DNA from: Micromussa lordhowensis | Taxonomy: Eukaryota > Cnidaria > Anthozoa > Scleractinia > Lobophylliidae | Length of the DNA stretch: 64,000 nt | Direction: 5' to 3' | NCBI GenBank assembly: GCA_964020085.1 | Contig: OZ026603.1 | Coordinates: forward strand, 6,343,046 to 6,407,045 | Shown here: one piece after another, positions 11,205 through 22,014 of the stretch | Numbering within the stretch: the stretch's first letter is position 1 | Layout of the letters: every line of letters starts with the position of its first letter | Translations under genes and position numbers: made by a program | Notes under the pieces: generated by a model | What the model was told of the DNA's origin: nothing | The model's input: the letters and a program-made list of their open reading frames with translations, nothing else | The model's database searches: none

Positions 11205-11278
11205 GTCCCCCATTGGGTGCTCAACCCACGACCTCCCGATCAGTGGTCAGATACTTTAACCACTTGGCCACGGGGGAC
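11205..11278 (-). other. tRNA-derived segment 4
   Basis: Fourth copy, 321 bp from segment 3. It is closest to a plausible ancestor in its 5' half: box A TGGCCAAGTGG, and GGTCGTGGG leading into the T arm. The T loop reads TTGAGCA, so box B is damaged. Confidence 0.5.
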
Positions 11279-12711
11279 TCGGATAACAAACCACTCCATT
11301 TAAAAGATTCCTATGTACACCGAGAATGTAGTTGTTACCGACAGCTGGTCAATCTAGCTTTAGCAAATGTGCCTTGAAAGTGCCAGTTCGCAATCCGTTA
11401 ATTCATAGCCACTGTAATATTTTTTTCCAAGCAACAATAGTAGTTTGCTTAAATTTGTTTATTCCTTGCTATTTACCAAATAGACTAGGGGAAGTGAGGT
11501 GCTGCCCCATGTAGAAAGATGGTGGGGGTGAGACATGAAGATGACATTGATTAGAGTGCACTAACTTCGAGGCTACTGTACCTCCACTGCAGTGGTGTAA
11601 AGTTGGTGTATGAAACTTTTATCTTATGGTAAGCGTCACACTTCAGATGCCGCCAAGAGGAATGAGCAAGACAGCGCGAGAGGAAAATACATTCCAACTG
11701 ACAGGGTGCGGAAAAATAAAATTATGGGTAAATTTTAAATTATGCATCGATTATGTGGAAAACACACCGGATTATGTGGAAATTTTAGCAGTTGACAAAA
11801 TTGATAATAAAGCCTTTCCAGTGTACCGAACAACAGTGGAACGAAAAACACTTCAAAGTCTTGCCCGCAGTTTAAGCTTTTAATAGAATATAGAACTTAA
11901 TTAAAAATCAACTTTGACATACGGTATGCTTGATCTGTTTCTAGTATTTGTTGAAAGTTACTTCATTTATTAACTTAGTAACCAGGCATTTATACATCTG
12001 AGGATGAAAAACTAATTCCCAGGCTCTTCGCCTACAGCAGGTTGGAACGCCTGGACGTTAAAAATTCATCAACGAATGTACTCAACGACGTGACTGTCAA
12101 GGCGCGAGTTCGCAGATCATTAATTCACCCAGAACAGAAATAGGAGGCTGTCCTATGCGGGCAGCAAAAAATGGTGTTCCTTGTAATCCACGCTTGAGGT
12201 CTGGAAAACCTTTAAGTAGACGCATGAGCTTAACGAGGTTGCTTTCGGCAGGCTTTCTAGACCTCAAAAGTGCATTTTCTTCTTAGAAAATATAGAGACA
12301 CCATTTTCTATTTGATTTAGAATATAAAGCACGAAAAAGGAAATCTAAGAAGGGATTGTGATTGCGCTGGCAACCCAACATTTGGGACATACGTACTCTA
12401 TAATTACCAGCTGTGCATCACCTATTAAAAAAATGCGCGTTCAGCTCTAATTGCGGGTGCGCAACAGTTATATTTTAATTCTGACCAGAATACTTTCAAA
12501 GTTTTTTTTCTCTCCCGCTGCCGCTTTTCCGCTAACTGTTGGAGTAGCTGGCGAGCATTTACCTGGAGAATGAACTTATATTGCTGTCGTTTATACATAA
12601 AAGAAATGCACAGTAAAAGGAAAGGAAACTTGAAGTCCGCCTGGAGTGAAACAGATGAGCATAGAAATAGGAGAACTTACAGGTATTCTAAGGAAAGGTA
12701 GGAGTACATGC

Positions 12712-13166
12712 GAGCCCACAAGAAACCGCGATGAAACACAAGGGGCTTTACAAAGCGAAACTCACGGGATACTCGTGGTAGAATGCACGGAGAAGGCAAT
12801 AGAACGCGCGCAGAAATTTTGGAGTTGTATGGGGTAATTAACATGATGGACGGGCAAACGTATGGAAACTTACAGTGATCACGCAGTGAAACTAGGAGGG
12901 TACACGCCGAGAACCCTAGAGCTGACGCGTGGGGTTGCAAATAGCGGAACGCACGGGGAACGACAAGAAAAGCTTTCATAACTGATAACGGTTAGGCTTG
13001 GGCTAGACTAAAAAAAATTGAGAAACAAAATAATTCAGGTTTTGGGTTAGCCTTGCATTTTTACAAAGTCCACTATTGACTCTTATCTTATCAGATTCCT
13101 GTTCCAATTGCTCTGGTACTTTCATTTGTACAAGGATATCCATTTTTCCCTTTAAATCTTCGCATA
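12712..13166. other. segment present only in duplication copy 2
   Basis: Slightly GC-richer than its surroundings. Copy 1 has only about 40 bp at the equivalent place. A 100-codon minus-strand frame (12677-12979) crosses it but resembles nothing known. No terminal repeats were seen, so it may be ancestral sequence lost from copy 1. Confidence 0.4.
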
Positions 13167-13345
13167 TTGGCCTGACTAGCTTTAAAACAGGGAGCTGAAA
13201 ATTAATTCGTTGTAGTGTGTTAATTCGCTAACAGTTTAGTACTTGAAAAACATTTGAGAACAAGAGAGATCATTGCAGTTATGTCCGATTCAAATTTAAA
13301 GTACATTATTAAAATAAACAGAGGTGGAAAAATCGAGTCTTTCTT

Positions 13346-13706
13346 TTATTGTTAAAAAGACGTTTCAGTATACTAGTAGACTAAACAAACTAATGACTGC
13401 CCCAAAATAAGTTTTTTTGTAATTACTCGATTCAAGCCGTCTGCAAGAATTTCTTCAGTTACATCAAGATACAGTTACATGTATCTACTTCCATACTCGA
13501 GCTGAAAACAAATGTTCTTTCTGGATATTCCTTGGTCAATAATTTCAACATTTCTTATTTTTCTTGCAACAAGCATTTATTATTCCTTGCAACCAAATAG
13601 AGATAATTTATATTCCTTGACGGTTTAAAGCCAGTATCTTATGTTCCATTACGATTTTAATATTTCCAAATTTTCGAACTGGTAGCAGACATGAAATAAC
13701 TTTTCG
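13346..13706. other. no gene seen
   Basis: AT-rich sequence with repeated ATTCCTTG phrases near 13527, 13582 and 13612, suggesting minor tandem decay. No exon was supported. Confidence 0.3.
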
Positions 13707-13850
13707 GTAGAAACACACAGTTTTCAGCTTACAAGACATGTTTCGGATGACCAACATCACACTGACTAGCGGTTCACTTGTATTCGCAACTGGCGATGGA
13801 TGTTGGTCATCCGAAACATGTCTTGTATACTCAAAACTGTGTGTTTCTAC
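13707..13850. mobile_element. near-perfect foldback, 52-bp arms
   Basis: Arm 1 is 13707-13758 and arm 2 is 13799-13850. They are inverted copies with about three mismatches, around a 40-bp centre. The arms contain GTAGAAACACACAGTTTT and ACAAGACATGTTTCGGATGA. A transcript would form a long hairpin. It is a MITE-like or solo terminal-repeat structure with no coding capacity. Confidence 0.75.
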
Positions 13851-14518
13851 CTAAAAGTGATTTCAATATCAATATTTTCTTTATCCTTTTGCTCTCATTT
13901 TCGAGTTCAATGAACCTCTCTAGGGGACCCCCATATAAAAAGGACAGAGGTGTTCGTTGTACCTTTTAGGGGTTAAAAAGCGAGTTTAGTACCTCTTAGG
14001 GTGTTCAGCCTCAAACGTTTCACAGCAAGAGCGGTAACTTCAAGCGTTTTGAGCCAAAAACTCAGTTTCAGTTAATGTGTTGTTTTAGAATTGGTACCTC
14101 TTTGGGGAGAAAAATATTTCATGCCACGCCTACAAAACAGGGTCCTGGTACCTCTTACGGATTTTTTTCAAAATTTCCGATGAACACCTGCTTTTTTTAT
14201 ATGAGAGTTCGACCCTGGGTGAAACTCATTTCTCCCTTGTGCACTTTGCAGCAACGGTCATTTTTCTCATGTCAGATTAAATTGATTACATATCTTCATA
14301 ATGTAGAACCTTCCATACAGACTAATTCCAAGCTCAATTCAATCCTGCAAAAATAAATTTAACAACTATGAGAAAAATAATTTACACGTGTGTTAAAAAA
14401 TCTTCAACAAATCAATTTATGCATATGACTTAACATTATTAATCCTATGTACATCCAGCAATATGCCACAGAACACATCAATTTTTATCAATCAAGAACT
14501 TGAACATTAATCAACTCT
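13851..14518. other. no gene seen; scattered TACCTCTTAGG-like motifs
   Basis: Short recurring phrases (ACCTTTTAGGGG, TACCTCTTAGGG, TACCTCTTTGGG, TACCTCTTACGG) between 13950 and 14165 point to a degenerate tandem repeat. No exon was supported. Confidence 0.35.
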
Positions 14519-14662
14519 GTTTTTTACGATAACTGCAGAAAGTCTCGCGCGCTTATTGGCTAATTTTTATCGTCAATATGCGGACACACACATGAATTTG
14601 AATTCGTGCGACGCGTCAGCGAGCGAGAGCGGGCAATTCGACCATTTGTTATCGTAAAAAAC
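14519..14662. mobile_element. short element with 15-bp perfect inverted ends
   Basis: GTTTTTTACGATAAC at 14519-14533 is matched by its exact reverse complement at 14648-14662. The interior is GC-richer and includes gcgacgcgtcagcgagcgag. It overlaps by a few bases the start of the foldback at 14660. Confidence 0.6.
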
Positions 14663-14848
14663 AAATTGATGTCAGTTTTTAACGAGTCTGTCCTGTTATT
14701 GACAATGAATTTCGTCATCACATTGTCAAAGTAGTCTGCGGATCCACTCGGCTATCGCCTCGTGGATCCACAGCTACTTTGACAATGTGATGACGAAATT
14801 TATGATCAATAACAGGACAGACCCATGAAAAACGGACGTCAATTTGTT
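14660..14848. mobile_element. foldback with ~88-bp arms
   Basis: Arms 14660-14747 and 14762-14848 are inverted copies at about 90% identity, around a 14-base centre. They share TTTCGTCATCACATTGTCAA and TCTGTCCTGTTATTGA. The near-absence of a loop suggests a long palindrome that would form a cruciform or a hairpin RNA. Confidence 0.75.
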
Positions 14849-15867
14849 AAGAATCGAATTTTCAAAAAACTCGCAAAGAATTATCCTCAATGCCAAGATG
14901 AGATTAGAGCCAGCTAAAAAACTAGCAATGGTTGACTTGCTTTTGTCTTCTTTGAAGTCATTTTTAAGTACCAGTAACTTCTAATTATCACTTGATAGGT
15001 TTACATCCTATACAAGATGCAACATTTCGTGAATTTATAATCTTAATCTTAATACATTCATGTTTACTGAACATGAATATTAAAAAGGGAAATGTTCTCA
15101 GACTTATTTTCGTTTTGCATTATTTCTTAACACTGCCACCTAAATAGATTATTCAACACCATAGGCACGAAATGCGTGAAGAAGGCTCTATGGCTGTAGA
15201 GCTTTGTACGTATTGCAGACCTATGGTATGGGATCGGCATATAAAGGTGATGTAGCAGCTCTCGTAAAGCCTCGCATGAATGGCTTGATACCCTTTTAAG
15301 CGAACAATACAACAAACAACAGAAACAACGCCCCTAGCCCTAAAACAATAACAGCTGCTACAATGACCACAAACAATAACAGCTTGCGAGAGCTGCTGCA
15401 CTTCTGCATATACATGTAAATGCAGAGAGCGGCTGTATGTGCAATACAGCTGTAGCCCTTCGCTAAAATATTGACAACATTCTAACTGTACAGGCATGTA
15501 ATGCATTTGTTGCAGGTTTAAATTTCTATTTCACTTAATTTGTGGCTTCAACTTTATGAATATGTATGTAGCTCATTTTCTTATAGATAGTTAGTTAACG
15601 CAGGAGTTACGTTAAAATTTTAAGCTGGAGGGCAACTGGGATGGATGGATTGACGGATGGCAAAACTTTATGAACTGAGCTTCTGTATAACAAAAGCTTT
15701 CCTCTCCATGGTCAAATTAACCAGATGGACAACATCATTCTCTCAGCCAGTCAATTTGCCTGGTTCCCAGCTAGCATTTTTTTTTTCAGTCAATTTAACT
15801 AACAAGAGAATTGCATGTAGTTAAATAAGAATAAAATTGAAATAAGAAAACAATGTTGTTAACTCAC
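14849..15867. other. no gene seen; weak inverted repeat near 15180-15470
   Basis: GTAGCAGCTCTCG near 15251 faces its inverted relative GCGAGAGCTGCTGC near 15384, with patchy similarity on both sides, probably an eroded foldback. Minus-strand frames of 62 and 117 codons here lie in that repeat and have no recognisable product. Confidence 0.35.
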
Positions 15868-15914
15868 CTCGCTCTTGCTCTTATTTCACCACTAGATAAG
15901 CAACCAATTTCACC
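15868..15914 (-). CDS. candidate internal exon, minus strand
   Basis: On the minus strand a 47-nt segment lies between TGTTTTGTTTTCAG and a perfect GTGAGT donor. Only one of three frames is open and reads GEIGCLSSGEIRARA plus two bases (starts phase 0, ends phase 2). No neighbouring exon of the same gene was recognised. It is too short to assign, and a chance pairing of splice-like signals is possible. Confidence 0.25.
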
Positions 15915-16596
15915 CTGAAAACAAAACAGAAAAAAGGGAGAAAGTGATTTAATTGCAGTTTAATATTAGCTTACATGTGGTTGTGTCTAATAAGAAGAGC
16001 TTTGAACACCTTGGGTACTGTCTTTGTCATCCAATTAAAAACAAAACAAAAACAAAACCATAGTCAGAAAATTAGTTATAGAATACCAAGAGAGTGTTAT
16101 ATCACTCCAGATCCACTTCCAACCAGGATTGAAGGTAGTACGAATGATTGGATGAAAAAGTGGTGCAAATTTTCGAATGAATCAGGCATTAATGCAAAAC
16201 TAACCAAATACTTTTTGACACTCAAGCGATAACTGCTCTAATATCCCAAGATTTTTACGAGTTTATTTCTACTTTTTTCCTTATTTTTGGTTTCGATTGA
16301 GAAGATATATCAAACACTCAAGACAGTATTTGACCACATTTCCAAACACCTTGAAGTTTGTCAAAAAATTATACTCCGCTGCCCGTCATATTTTCAACTC
16401 TCTTCTCAGTGTTTGAAAATGTGGTAAAACACGTCTACCGTAAATCACCTCAAAAGACCTTCGAGTTGCAAGGTTTGATGTAAACTTTTAGAAATTAGTA
16501 CCCTGACTGTGTTGTATCAGAAACAATGACTTGGGGTTGCATGTAAATTTGGTTTCCTAAAGCGTTTCTTTCCCTGATAGCATCTAGGTTTGTGTC
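15915..16596. other. no gene seen
   Basis: AT-rich sequence with an 85-codon + strand frame at 15975-16232 that has no recognisable features. Nothing else is supported. Confidence 0.3.
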
Positions 16597-16713
16597 ATAT
16601 ATATAGAGGATATTACACGGTGGCGAGAATATATGAATTTTATCTTCGAGTGGCAAGAACATAAAATTCATATCTTCGTGCTAACGTGTGATGTTCTTTT
16701 TATTATATAAACA
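16597..16713. mobile_element. foldback element, ~50-bp arms
   Basis: ATATGAATTTTAT near 16630 pairs with ATAAAATTCATAT near 16661, and the outer flanks (TATATA, ACACGG and ACGTGT) match in inverted order. Total length is about 117 bp with a GC-containing centre, cttcgagtggcaag. MITE-like. Confidence 0.55.
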
Positions 16714-16719
16714 CACTGA

Positions 16720-16905
16720 TGACGGCGTTTTTGACGATTTTCCGAAGATTTCCGACCACTTTCAACTTCCGACGATTCTCCAAAACTAGTCCAAAGGTCA
16801 CACGAACGTTGCCGAACATTTTCCGAAGATTGCCAAAGACTTTCGTGGAAGACCCGAAGATGTTTGGATCATACACCAGCGAATTGAAGTACAATTTAAG
16901 GTAAT
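16720..16905. repeat. degenerate short tandem repeat
   Basis: Variants of the phrase TTCCGAAGATT recur six to eight times (near 16740, 16750, 16769, 16820 and 16830, for example). They produce overlapping frames on both strands rich in Phe, Arg and Thr, or in Gly, Asn and Leu. This is best read as a diverged minisatellite. Confidence 0.45.
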
Positions 16906-17540
16906 TCCCTTGAAATTGTTCTACTATCAAACTCTTTTCGAAACTTGGCATAGTTAACATTTATGATATGACCATTAAAAAAATGCAATAAAAAAAACGG
17001 GGTCACCTTGCTTGTTTACGTGTCAGCAGGCTCTTAAAATGGGGTATTTTCACTAGTTGCGCGTTAAAAATTCGAATCATCTTCATACAGAATTAAGTCT
17101 TGATTACCTGAAAGACACACAATTTTATCTTGAAAGTAAAGTTTCTTATATTCACATAAGTAGTATTGCTTCATTTAAGCCATTTTTGATTGCCTTGTTG
17201 CGGGAATATTGTACTTTTTCGGACAGTTACGTGGTTAGCTTGAAGTCCTCGCGTTGGTCAAAATACACCGAGTATGGAACTATTTTGCAAAAAAAAATCA
17301 TGTTCTACTATCAAACTTTTTTCCTTCTTCAAATATGTTCTTCATTAGACTGTTCTTAGCAAATAGCAATAAAAAACGGGGGTCACCGAGCTCGTTTAAT
17401 AGAAAAGGAGCACTTATTTCGCTATCGAGCTTAGTTTGAGGGAAATCTCTCAGGTTTTATACGCGCACGCGCTCGTTTGCGCGCGCTAATGACGCAAAAA
17501 TCGTGCGCAGTAGGGATGCGCAATGCAATACTAAGGGACA
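16906..17540. other. no gene seen
   Basis: Contains two related phrases, ATAAAAAAAACGGGGTCACC near 16988 and its near-copy near 17369, each preceded by TGTTCTACTATCAAACT near 16918 and 17300. These show a diverged direct duplication with a spacing of about 382 bp. No exon was supported. Confidence 0.4.
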
Positions 17541-17564
17541 AACATGATATCAGTAAAATCATCG

Positions 17565-17586
17565 ATATCCTCACTAGTGAGGATAT
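17565..17586. repeat. perfect 22-bp palindrome
   Basis: ATATCCTCACTAGTGAGGATAT is an uninterrupted palindrome. It is flanked by AT-rich sequence ending near 17675 that looks like a small foldback element. No protein-binding role is known from the sequence. Confidence 0.8.
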
Positions 17587-17851
17587 GGAAAATATACCAA
17601 TCGAGTCCCGGATGTGGTTTCGTATGAATTTTACGAGTGGTGTATTTTCCAGTAAAACACTCGTGTCTATATAATAAACAGCTTTATTGTTTGGTGAGGT
17701 CAAGATTCTCCCATACAGACCGACTAGGCTAATACGATGCTTGTTTAATTCGTTCAAGAAACTGGTTTGTACTTTTGCTTACGAACGGCGATCTCAACTT
17801 AGTTCTGCCAAAGTTAACTAGATTTCAGAGATAATTCAAACTTTCGAAAAT

Positions 17852-18250
17852 TTAAGGTGGCCCTGAACGCTACCTACGAAATATTTTATCATAAATTTGT
17901 ATTTTTATAGCATTTTTAATTATTTAGCTAGAAGATATTTGCTTTATACTGAGCTACTCTCAAATTCTATGTCTAAATAAAGTATGCAAAAAGTTGTATT
18001 TTAATTTCATAAAAAAAAATGGGTTTCTCCGAGCCGTTTCTGAATTATAAGTTAAAAAAAATATTAAGGTTGTATCGTTGCCATGATAACTAATTACGGG
18101 TAAAACGAACACAACTTGTTCACCAATCATTTAATTAGACATCTGTGTGATACCAATATTATAACATCACTGAAGAAAGTATTGACTCGTCAATGTATAA
18201 CTGCTGGAAAGTGCGGGAAGCAGCTCGTGCAGTGTTACCGACCACCTTAA
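17852..18250. mobile_element. non-autonomous element with TTAAGGTGG ends
   Basis: Begins TTAAGGTGGCCCTG and ends GACCACCTTAA, 399 bp, with TTAA at both edges. It belongs to the same family as 5264-6027. Its 60-codon frame is not a gene. Confidence 0.6.
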
Positions 18251-18889
18251 TAATAGTTTTGGGAGTTTGAGGCTGAATTTGACTGCCTTCCAAACATATT
18301 CAATAACGCTAAAAGCCAATGTGTAAACCCAAGACAACCGACTGAACATGCAGAATGCAGCTAATATAACTTGCTGATTTTTTTCTAGTGATTTCCGTGA
18401 TATTTATTCGTTCAGTAAATCGTTTTCAAAACGTTTCCTTACTAAAACATGTTCCTATTAAACACCTGGGTTTTTTTTAACTTTTTTTTCAGTTAACTGG
18501 GTGATCAGATCAATATTTCTATCACCTCTGATACTCTAGCTTATTGTTTAAAGAATCGGTTCACGCTGAGTCAATATATCTTCAAATGTTCCATCTCTTC
18601 AAGTTGTCATGATATTTAGACATTTGAGTTAAGGTGAAAGGAGAAAGCGTACATGTACGAAGATTTCCCAAGAAAACATTGCAGGTAATTGACCCGAGAA
18701 AAAAAAGACAATGATCACTTATTTAATAGCTTCGAGTTGTAATAGCGCCGCTGGTATTGGCATGGAAGAAAAGCGATTAATTTTGAAACAAGAGGGCGCA
18801 AAAAGTTTTTACCGTCAGTGTAGTTAGTTATAGTTTTCAGTCTTGACCACTCACTGCCCTACGAGTACACACCTTGAGTAAAATTAAAG
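18251..18889. other. no confident gene
   Basis: AT-rich. A segment ending at 18681 (before GTAATT) is open in the phase needed to join the exon at 20109, but its acceptor is weak, so it is not called as an exon. Confidence 0.25.
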
Positions 18890-19200
18890 GGTTCTAGCTT
18901 TCAGCTGAGTAGTGGCTGAAAACCCAGCACAGGATGATTCAAAGGAAAGCTATTTGAGCAATACATGTATTTTTATCTAGTATTGTGCCATACAAGGTGG
19001 TTCTAACTTAAAAGTCTGCGGATGAAACCCTAGTGTGTGACCATTCAAAGGAAAGCTATTGAGCAGCTAGCACTTTCATGTGGTACTGTTTATTATGCTA
19101 TACAAGGTGGTTTTAATTTTTAAGTCTGTGGATGAAACCCTGGTGTGTGACCATTCAAATGAAAGCGAATGAGCTGTACTTTCATGCAATTTTGTTTGTC
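18890..19200. repeat. minisatellite, about three copies of ~110 bp
   Basis: The unit includes GGATGAAACCCT, GTGTGTGACCATTCAAA, GAAAGC and ACAAGGTGGTTYTAA. ATTCAAA recurs at about 18937, 19043 and 19153, a period of 106-110 bp. The first copy is the most diverged. Confidence 0.75.
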
Positions 19201-19756
19201 TTCGATATCGTGATCATTTTAAATTGGATCAGTGGATCTTTTCAATTGAAACTTCAAGAGCAAGGTATGAAGATGGCTTAGCCGATCACAGTGAATGTAC
19301 GCCTCAAAAGCATTTTTTTTCAGGTAATGTACTCTCTAATCAGAGAGATACATCACCTATATATGGGTGTCGTTATAATTTGTCTGAAGAACGATATTCT
19401 GTTCGGAAGAAACCTCATATATCTACATGTCATCATGGATCTAACTTAACATATTGTCAGTTTACGAAATATGGTGGTTTGCAAAATGTACGACTCACTC
19501 TTATAATAGACCCTACTGTTACCAAGTTAGTTCATCGCCGGAGACTGATACTGAAACACCCGGTTTCTCAGGGGAGAGGATCACATTTCAAAATCGACCA
19601 CAACTGACTCAAAATCAACATAAATTTATCATCCATCAAATGCAGAACGTATGCAGTTAGATATATTCTAAGTGGAACCTCTTGTAAGTGACCTCCTCTA
19701 CTTTCTAGGTGATAAAATGATGTATGGGTAGTCATCTAAGAGATATAACTGGAATA
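19201..19756. other. no confident gene
   Basis: A 127-codon + strand frame (19224-19607) has no recognisable domain. It contains an internal TTTTTTTTCAG acceptor-like site at 19322 and a GTAAGT at 19686. It may include exons of the gene ending at 20941, but no phase-consistent chain could be built. Confidence 0.25.
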
Positions 19757-20016
19757 TTTTTGATAGCACCCTTACACGCACCCGCAAAATTCTGCGTGCC
19801 GTTTTTGAATTATAAGCCCCTAAAGCTGCAATTAAGGGTGTTTTTAGGAGGTTATACTGTTGCTATGGTAACGTATTGTGTCACAAAAATGGTACCAACG
19901 TCTTCACCAATGATCGGGCAGTTTTTTGATACCATGATTGTAGCATCAAGTGATAAGGAATGGTTAAAACGACCCATGCAAATATAAGTGCTGGAAACTG
20001 TTTTGAGCCACCTTAA
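19757..20016. mobile_element. fragment of the TTAAGGTGGC family
   Basis: The right end reads TTTTGAGCCACCTTAA. In reverse complement it aligns over most of its length with 30966-31204, sharing ACAGTTTCCAG, GTTACCATAGCAACA and AAAACACC. No matching left terminus was found, so it is truncated. Confidence 0.55.
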
Positions 20017-20108
20017 GCTGCTTGAAACGTGAACGAGATATTTGCGTTAAAACCATATTCTGCCTTCAGGTTAACCCGTGCCTTAACTTATTACTTTTGT
20101 CTCCTTAG

Positions 20109-20941
20109 GTTACAGGACTTCTCGGACAACCGATTTCCCCTGCAGATTTCCAACAGTTTAGAAGTAAGTGGACAATTTGCAATTCCTTGCAGTCAATGTA
20201 TTAAACGGCAAGAGTGATGATCAGCTAATTTCTCATTACAATATTCATAAACGGTGAAGTTGACAAGTAATGAGAATTAGCAAATCGTCAGTGCATTTAA
20301 CGCTCGAGAAAGTTTGTCTACGTCACGGTTTGTGCATCTTGAAAAGTTAGCCTTAATTTTTCAAGTTCGTCGTTTGTAATCCGTGTTAATCTTCTCCATC
20401 AATGACCATCCTTGTCCTTTTATGGTTTATTATTATATCTTTGGTGTTTTTCTATCTTAGGAAACTTTTATTTTCAGGTTTCCTTCAATTAAAAGATACT
20501 TTTGTACCTGGCCAAAATAACGGAATATACCGTGATCTTTAATACATGTATTAAGTCACAGTCTGTGCAATTGTAGTAAATTGGTGTTGTTGTCACTAGA
20601 TAATACCACATGTACACTGAGTTTGCGAAAAACTTTTAGTTTGTTCCATGTATAATCCTCAAAGATTGTCAAATCCTTCTAGCTTGTGTTAATTTTGTTT
20701 AGTTCCAATCCTTTGTACAGCAGTTAGTCATACGAAAAGTATTTTATTTTGAGCTTGGTTTTGTTACTGTTTTATAGATGAAACGTTGCAGATTTTACTG
20801 CAAATAGAGAATCAGCTACTTGTTCCCACTCCTACCCAGCCGAGCAACATGCAAATGGCGAAAAGAGCGATTCCTGAAATGGCAAATCTTCAGAATGTGG
20901 TACAAATGCTGGAGAACATTCAGCGAAGGCTGCTGGGTTAA
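20109..20941 (+). CDS. 3' end of an unrecognised gene, exons 20109-20163 and 20778-20941
   Basis: Penultimate exon 20109-20163 lies between TGTCTCCTTAG and a perfect GTAAGT. The last exon follows TTTTATAG and ends at TAA (20939-20941). They join in phase 1, making an Asn codon across the junction. Together they give 72 residues: VTGLLGQPISPADFQQFR, then NETLQILLQIENQLLVPTPT, and a C-terminal helix including NLQNVVQMLENIQRRLLG. The Leu/Gln-rich pattern suggests amphipathic or coiled-coil helices, as in subunits of protein complexes. No catalytic motif is present and I do not recognise the family. The upstream exon must end in phase 0 and was not found with confidence. AATAAA at 21364 provides a plausible polyadenylation signal. 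Confidence 0.65.
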
Positions 20942-21363
20942 GATTTCCACAACAAGAAAAACCTGTATTGCAAGATCTCAAAAGAAACTGATTTTCCTCA
21001 CATAAAGGAATGTAAAGGAGTAATAATTGACAATTGACAATTTCAGTGTCTGCAGTCGAATTCCTAGATACCATAGATAGCCGCTATTAATTAAGTCACT
21101 TCACCGGGAGGGACTAAATCTGATTTAGAAACTTTAAAAGCTTATATATTGGCTACCTGTTTTCTGTCAGATGGTAAGTTTCTTAAGCTTGCCTTATGGA
21201 AAATTCACAGGAAAACTTGGTTTGACTAAACAGGTTAAACTTGTTTAGCAGCCAGGAACCTATTCCTTAAAACCAAAAGCCAATACTTCCGGTTAAAAGT
21301 CATGGAAAACCCACTTGATACACAGAGGAAAAGCTCTTTTTTCCAGACGGTTTTAACCAATTC

Positions 21364-21369
21364 AATAAA
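21364..21369 (+). terminator. polyadenylation signal AATAAA
   Basis: Canonical AATAAA about 420 bp after the TAA of the gene ending at 20941, on the same strand. A GT-rich stretch (GTATGTATGTATC) follows. Confidence 0.45.
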
Positions 21370-21596
21370 CGTTTAGGGTATGTATGTATCTATGTATCAG
21401 TATAAGTGTTCAATAGAACATGAGTTTGGCAATTCTACAAATCAATCAGAGCGCGTATACTATCTCAGTTATTTTATAATACTGTATGTCTTACTATTTA
21501 TCATTTACGATATTATTGTTAATCATTTAACCACTCATGTTGTTTTAAAGTTCAAATTTTAGGAATCGTTATAGTATATTCTTCAACCATGGCTCC

Positions 21597-22014
21597 GGCC
21601 TTGGACTGAAATACTTATGCTATAAGTCGAAAAATGGGGGGACTTTGGGGTGACTGAAAGACTGACGGACCGACTGACTGAATGACTGACTGACTGACTG
21701 ACTGACTGAATGACTGACTGACTGACTAACTGACTGACTGACTGACTGACTGACTGACTGAATGACTGACTGACTGACTGACTGACTGAATGACTGACTG
21801 ACTGACTGACTGACTGACTGACTGAATGACTGACTGACTGACTGACTGACTGACTGACTGAATGACTGACTGACTGACTGACTGACTGACTGACTGAATG
21901 ACTGACTGACTGACTGACTGACTGAATGAATGAATGAATGACTGACTGACTGAATGAATGACTGACTGAATGAATGACTGGCCTTGGGAATATTTGTGCT
22001 GTAAGTCGAAAAAT
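21597..22014. repeat. GACT microsatellite between ~37-bp direct repeats
   Basis: A (GACT)n array with interspersed GAAT variants fills 21650-21980. It is bracketed by related direct repeats at 21597-21635 and 21980-22014, each starting GGCCTTGG and ending TAAGTCGAAAAAT. GAAT variants recur in blocks, showing higher-order structure. The Ser/Gln/Val-rich minus-strand frames across it (134 and 147 codons) are artefacts of the repeat. Confidence 0.9.

Larger units (their letters stand above)
9958..13345. repeat. tandem duplication 1, copy 2
   Basis: Direct repeat of 6873-9940. It carries its own intact first exon, CCAAT pair and two tRNA-like segments. It also holds about 450 bp at 12712-13166 with no counterpart in copy 1, where copy 1 has only a few bases. 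Confidence 0.85.

Noticed and set aside
13707..13850. A second hammerhead ribozyme in the foldback arms (GAAAC after a small hairpin)
   Set aside because: The CUGANGA core is not intact, so only a superficial resemblance remains.
18633..18681. Exon candidate joining in phase to the exon at 20109
   Set aside because: The acceptor lacks a pyrimidine tract and the donor (GTAATT) is weak. The phase match alone is not enough.
19224..19607. 127-codon + strand frame
   Set aside because: It starts next to a minisatellite, has internal splice-like sites and no recognisable domain. It was left as unresolved sequence.
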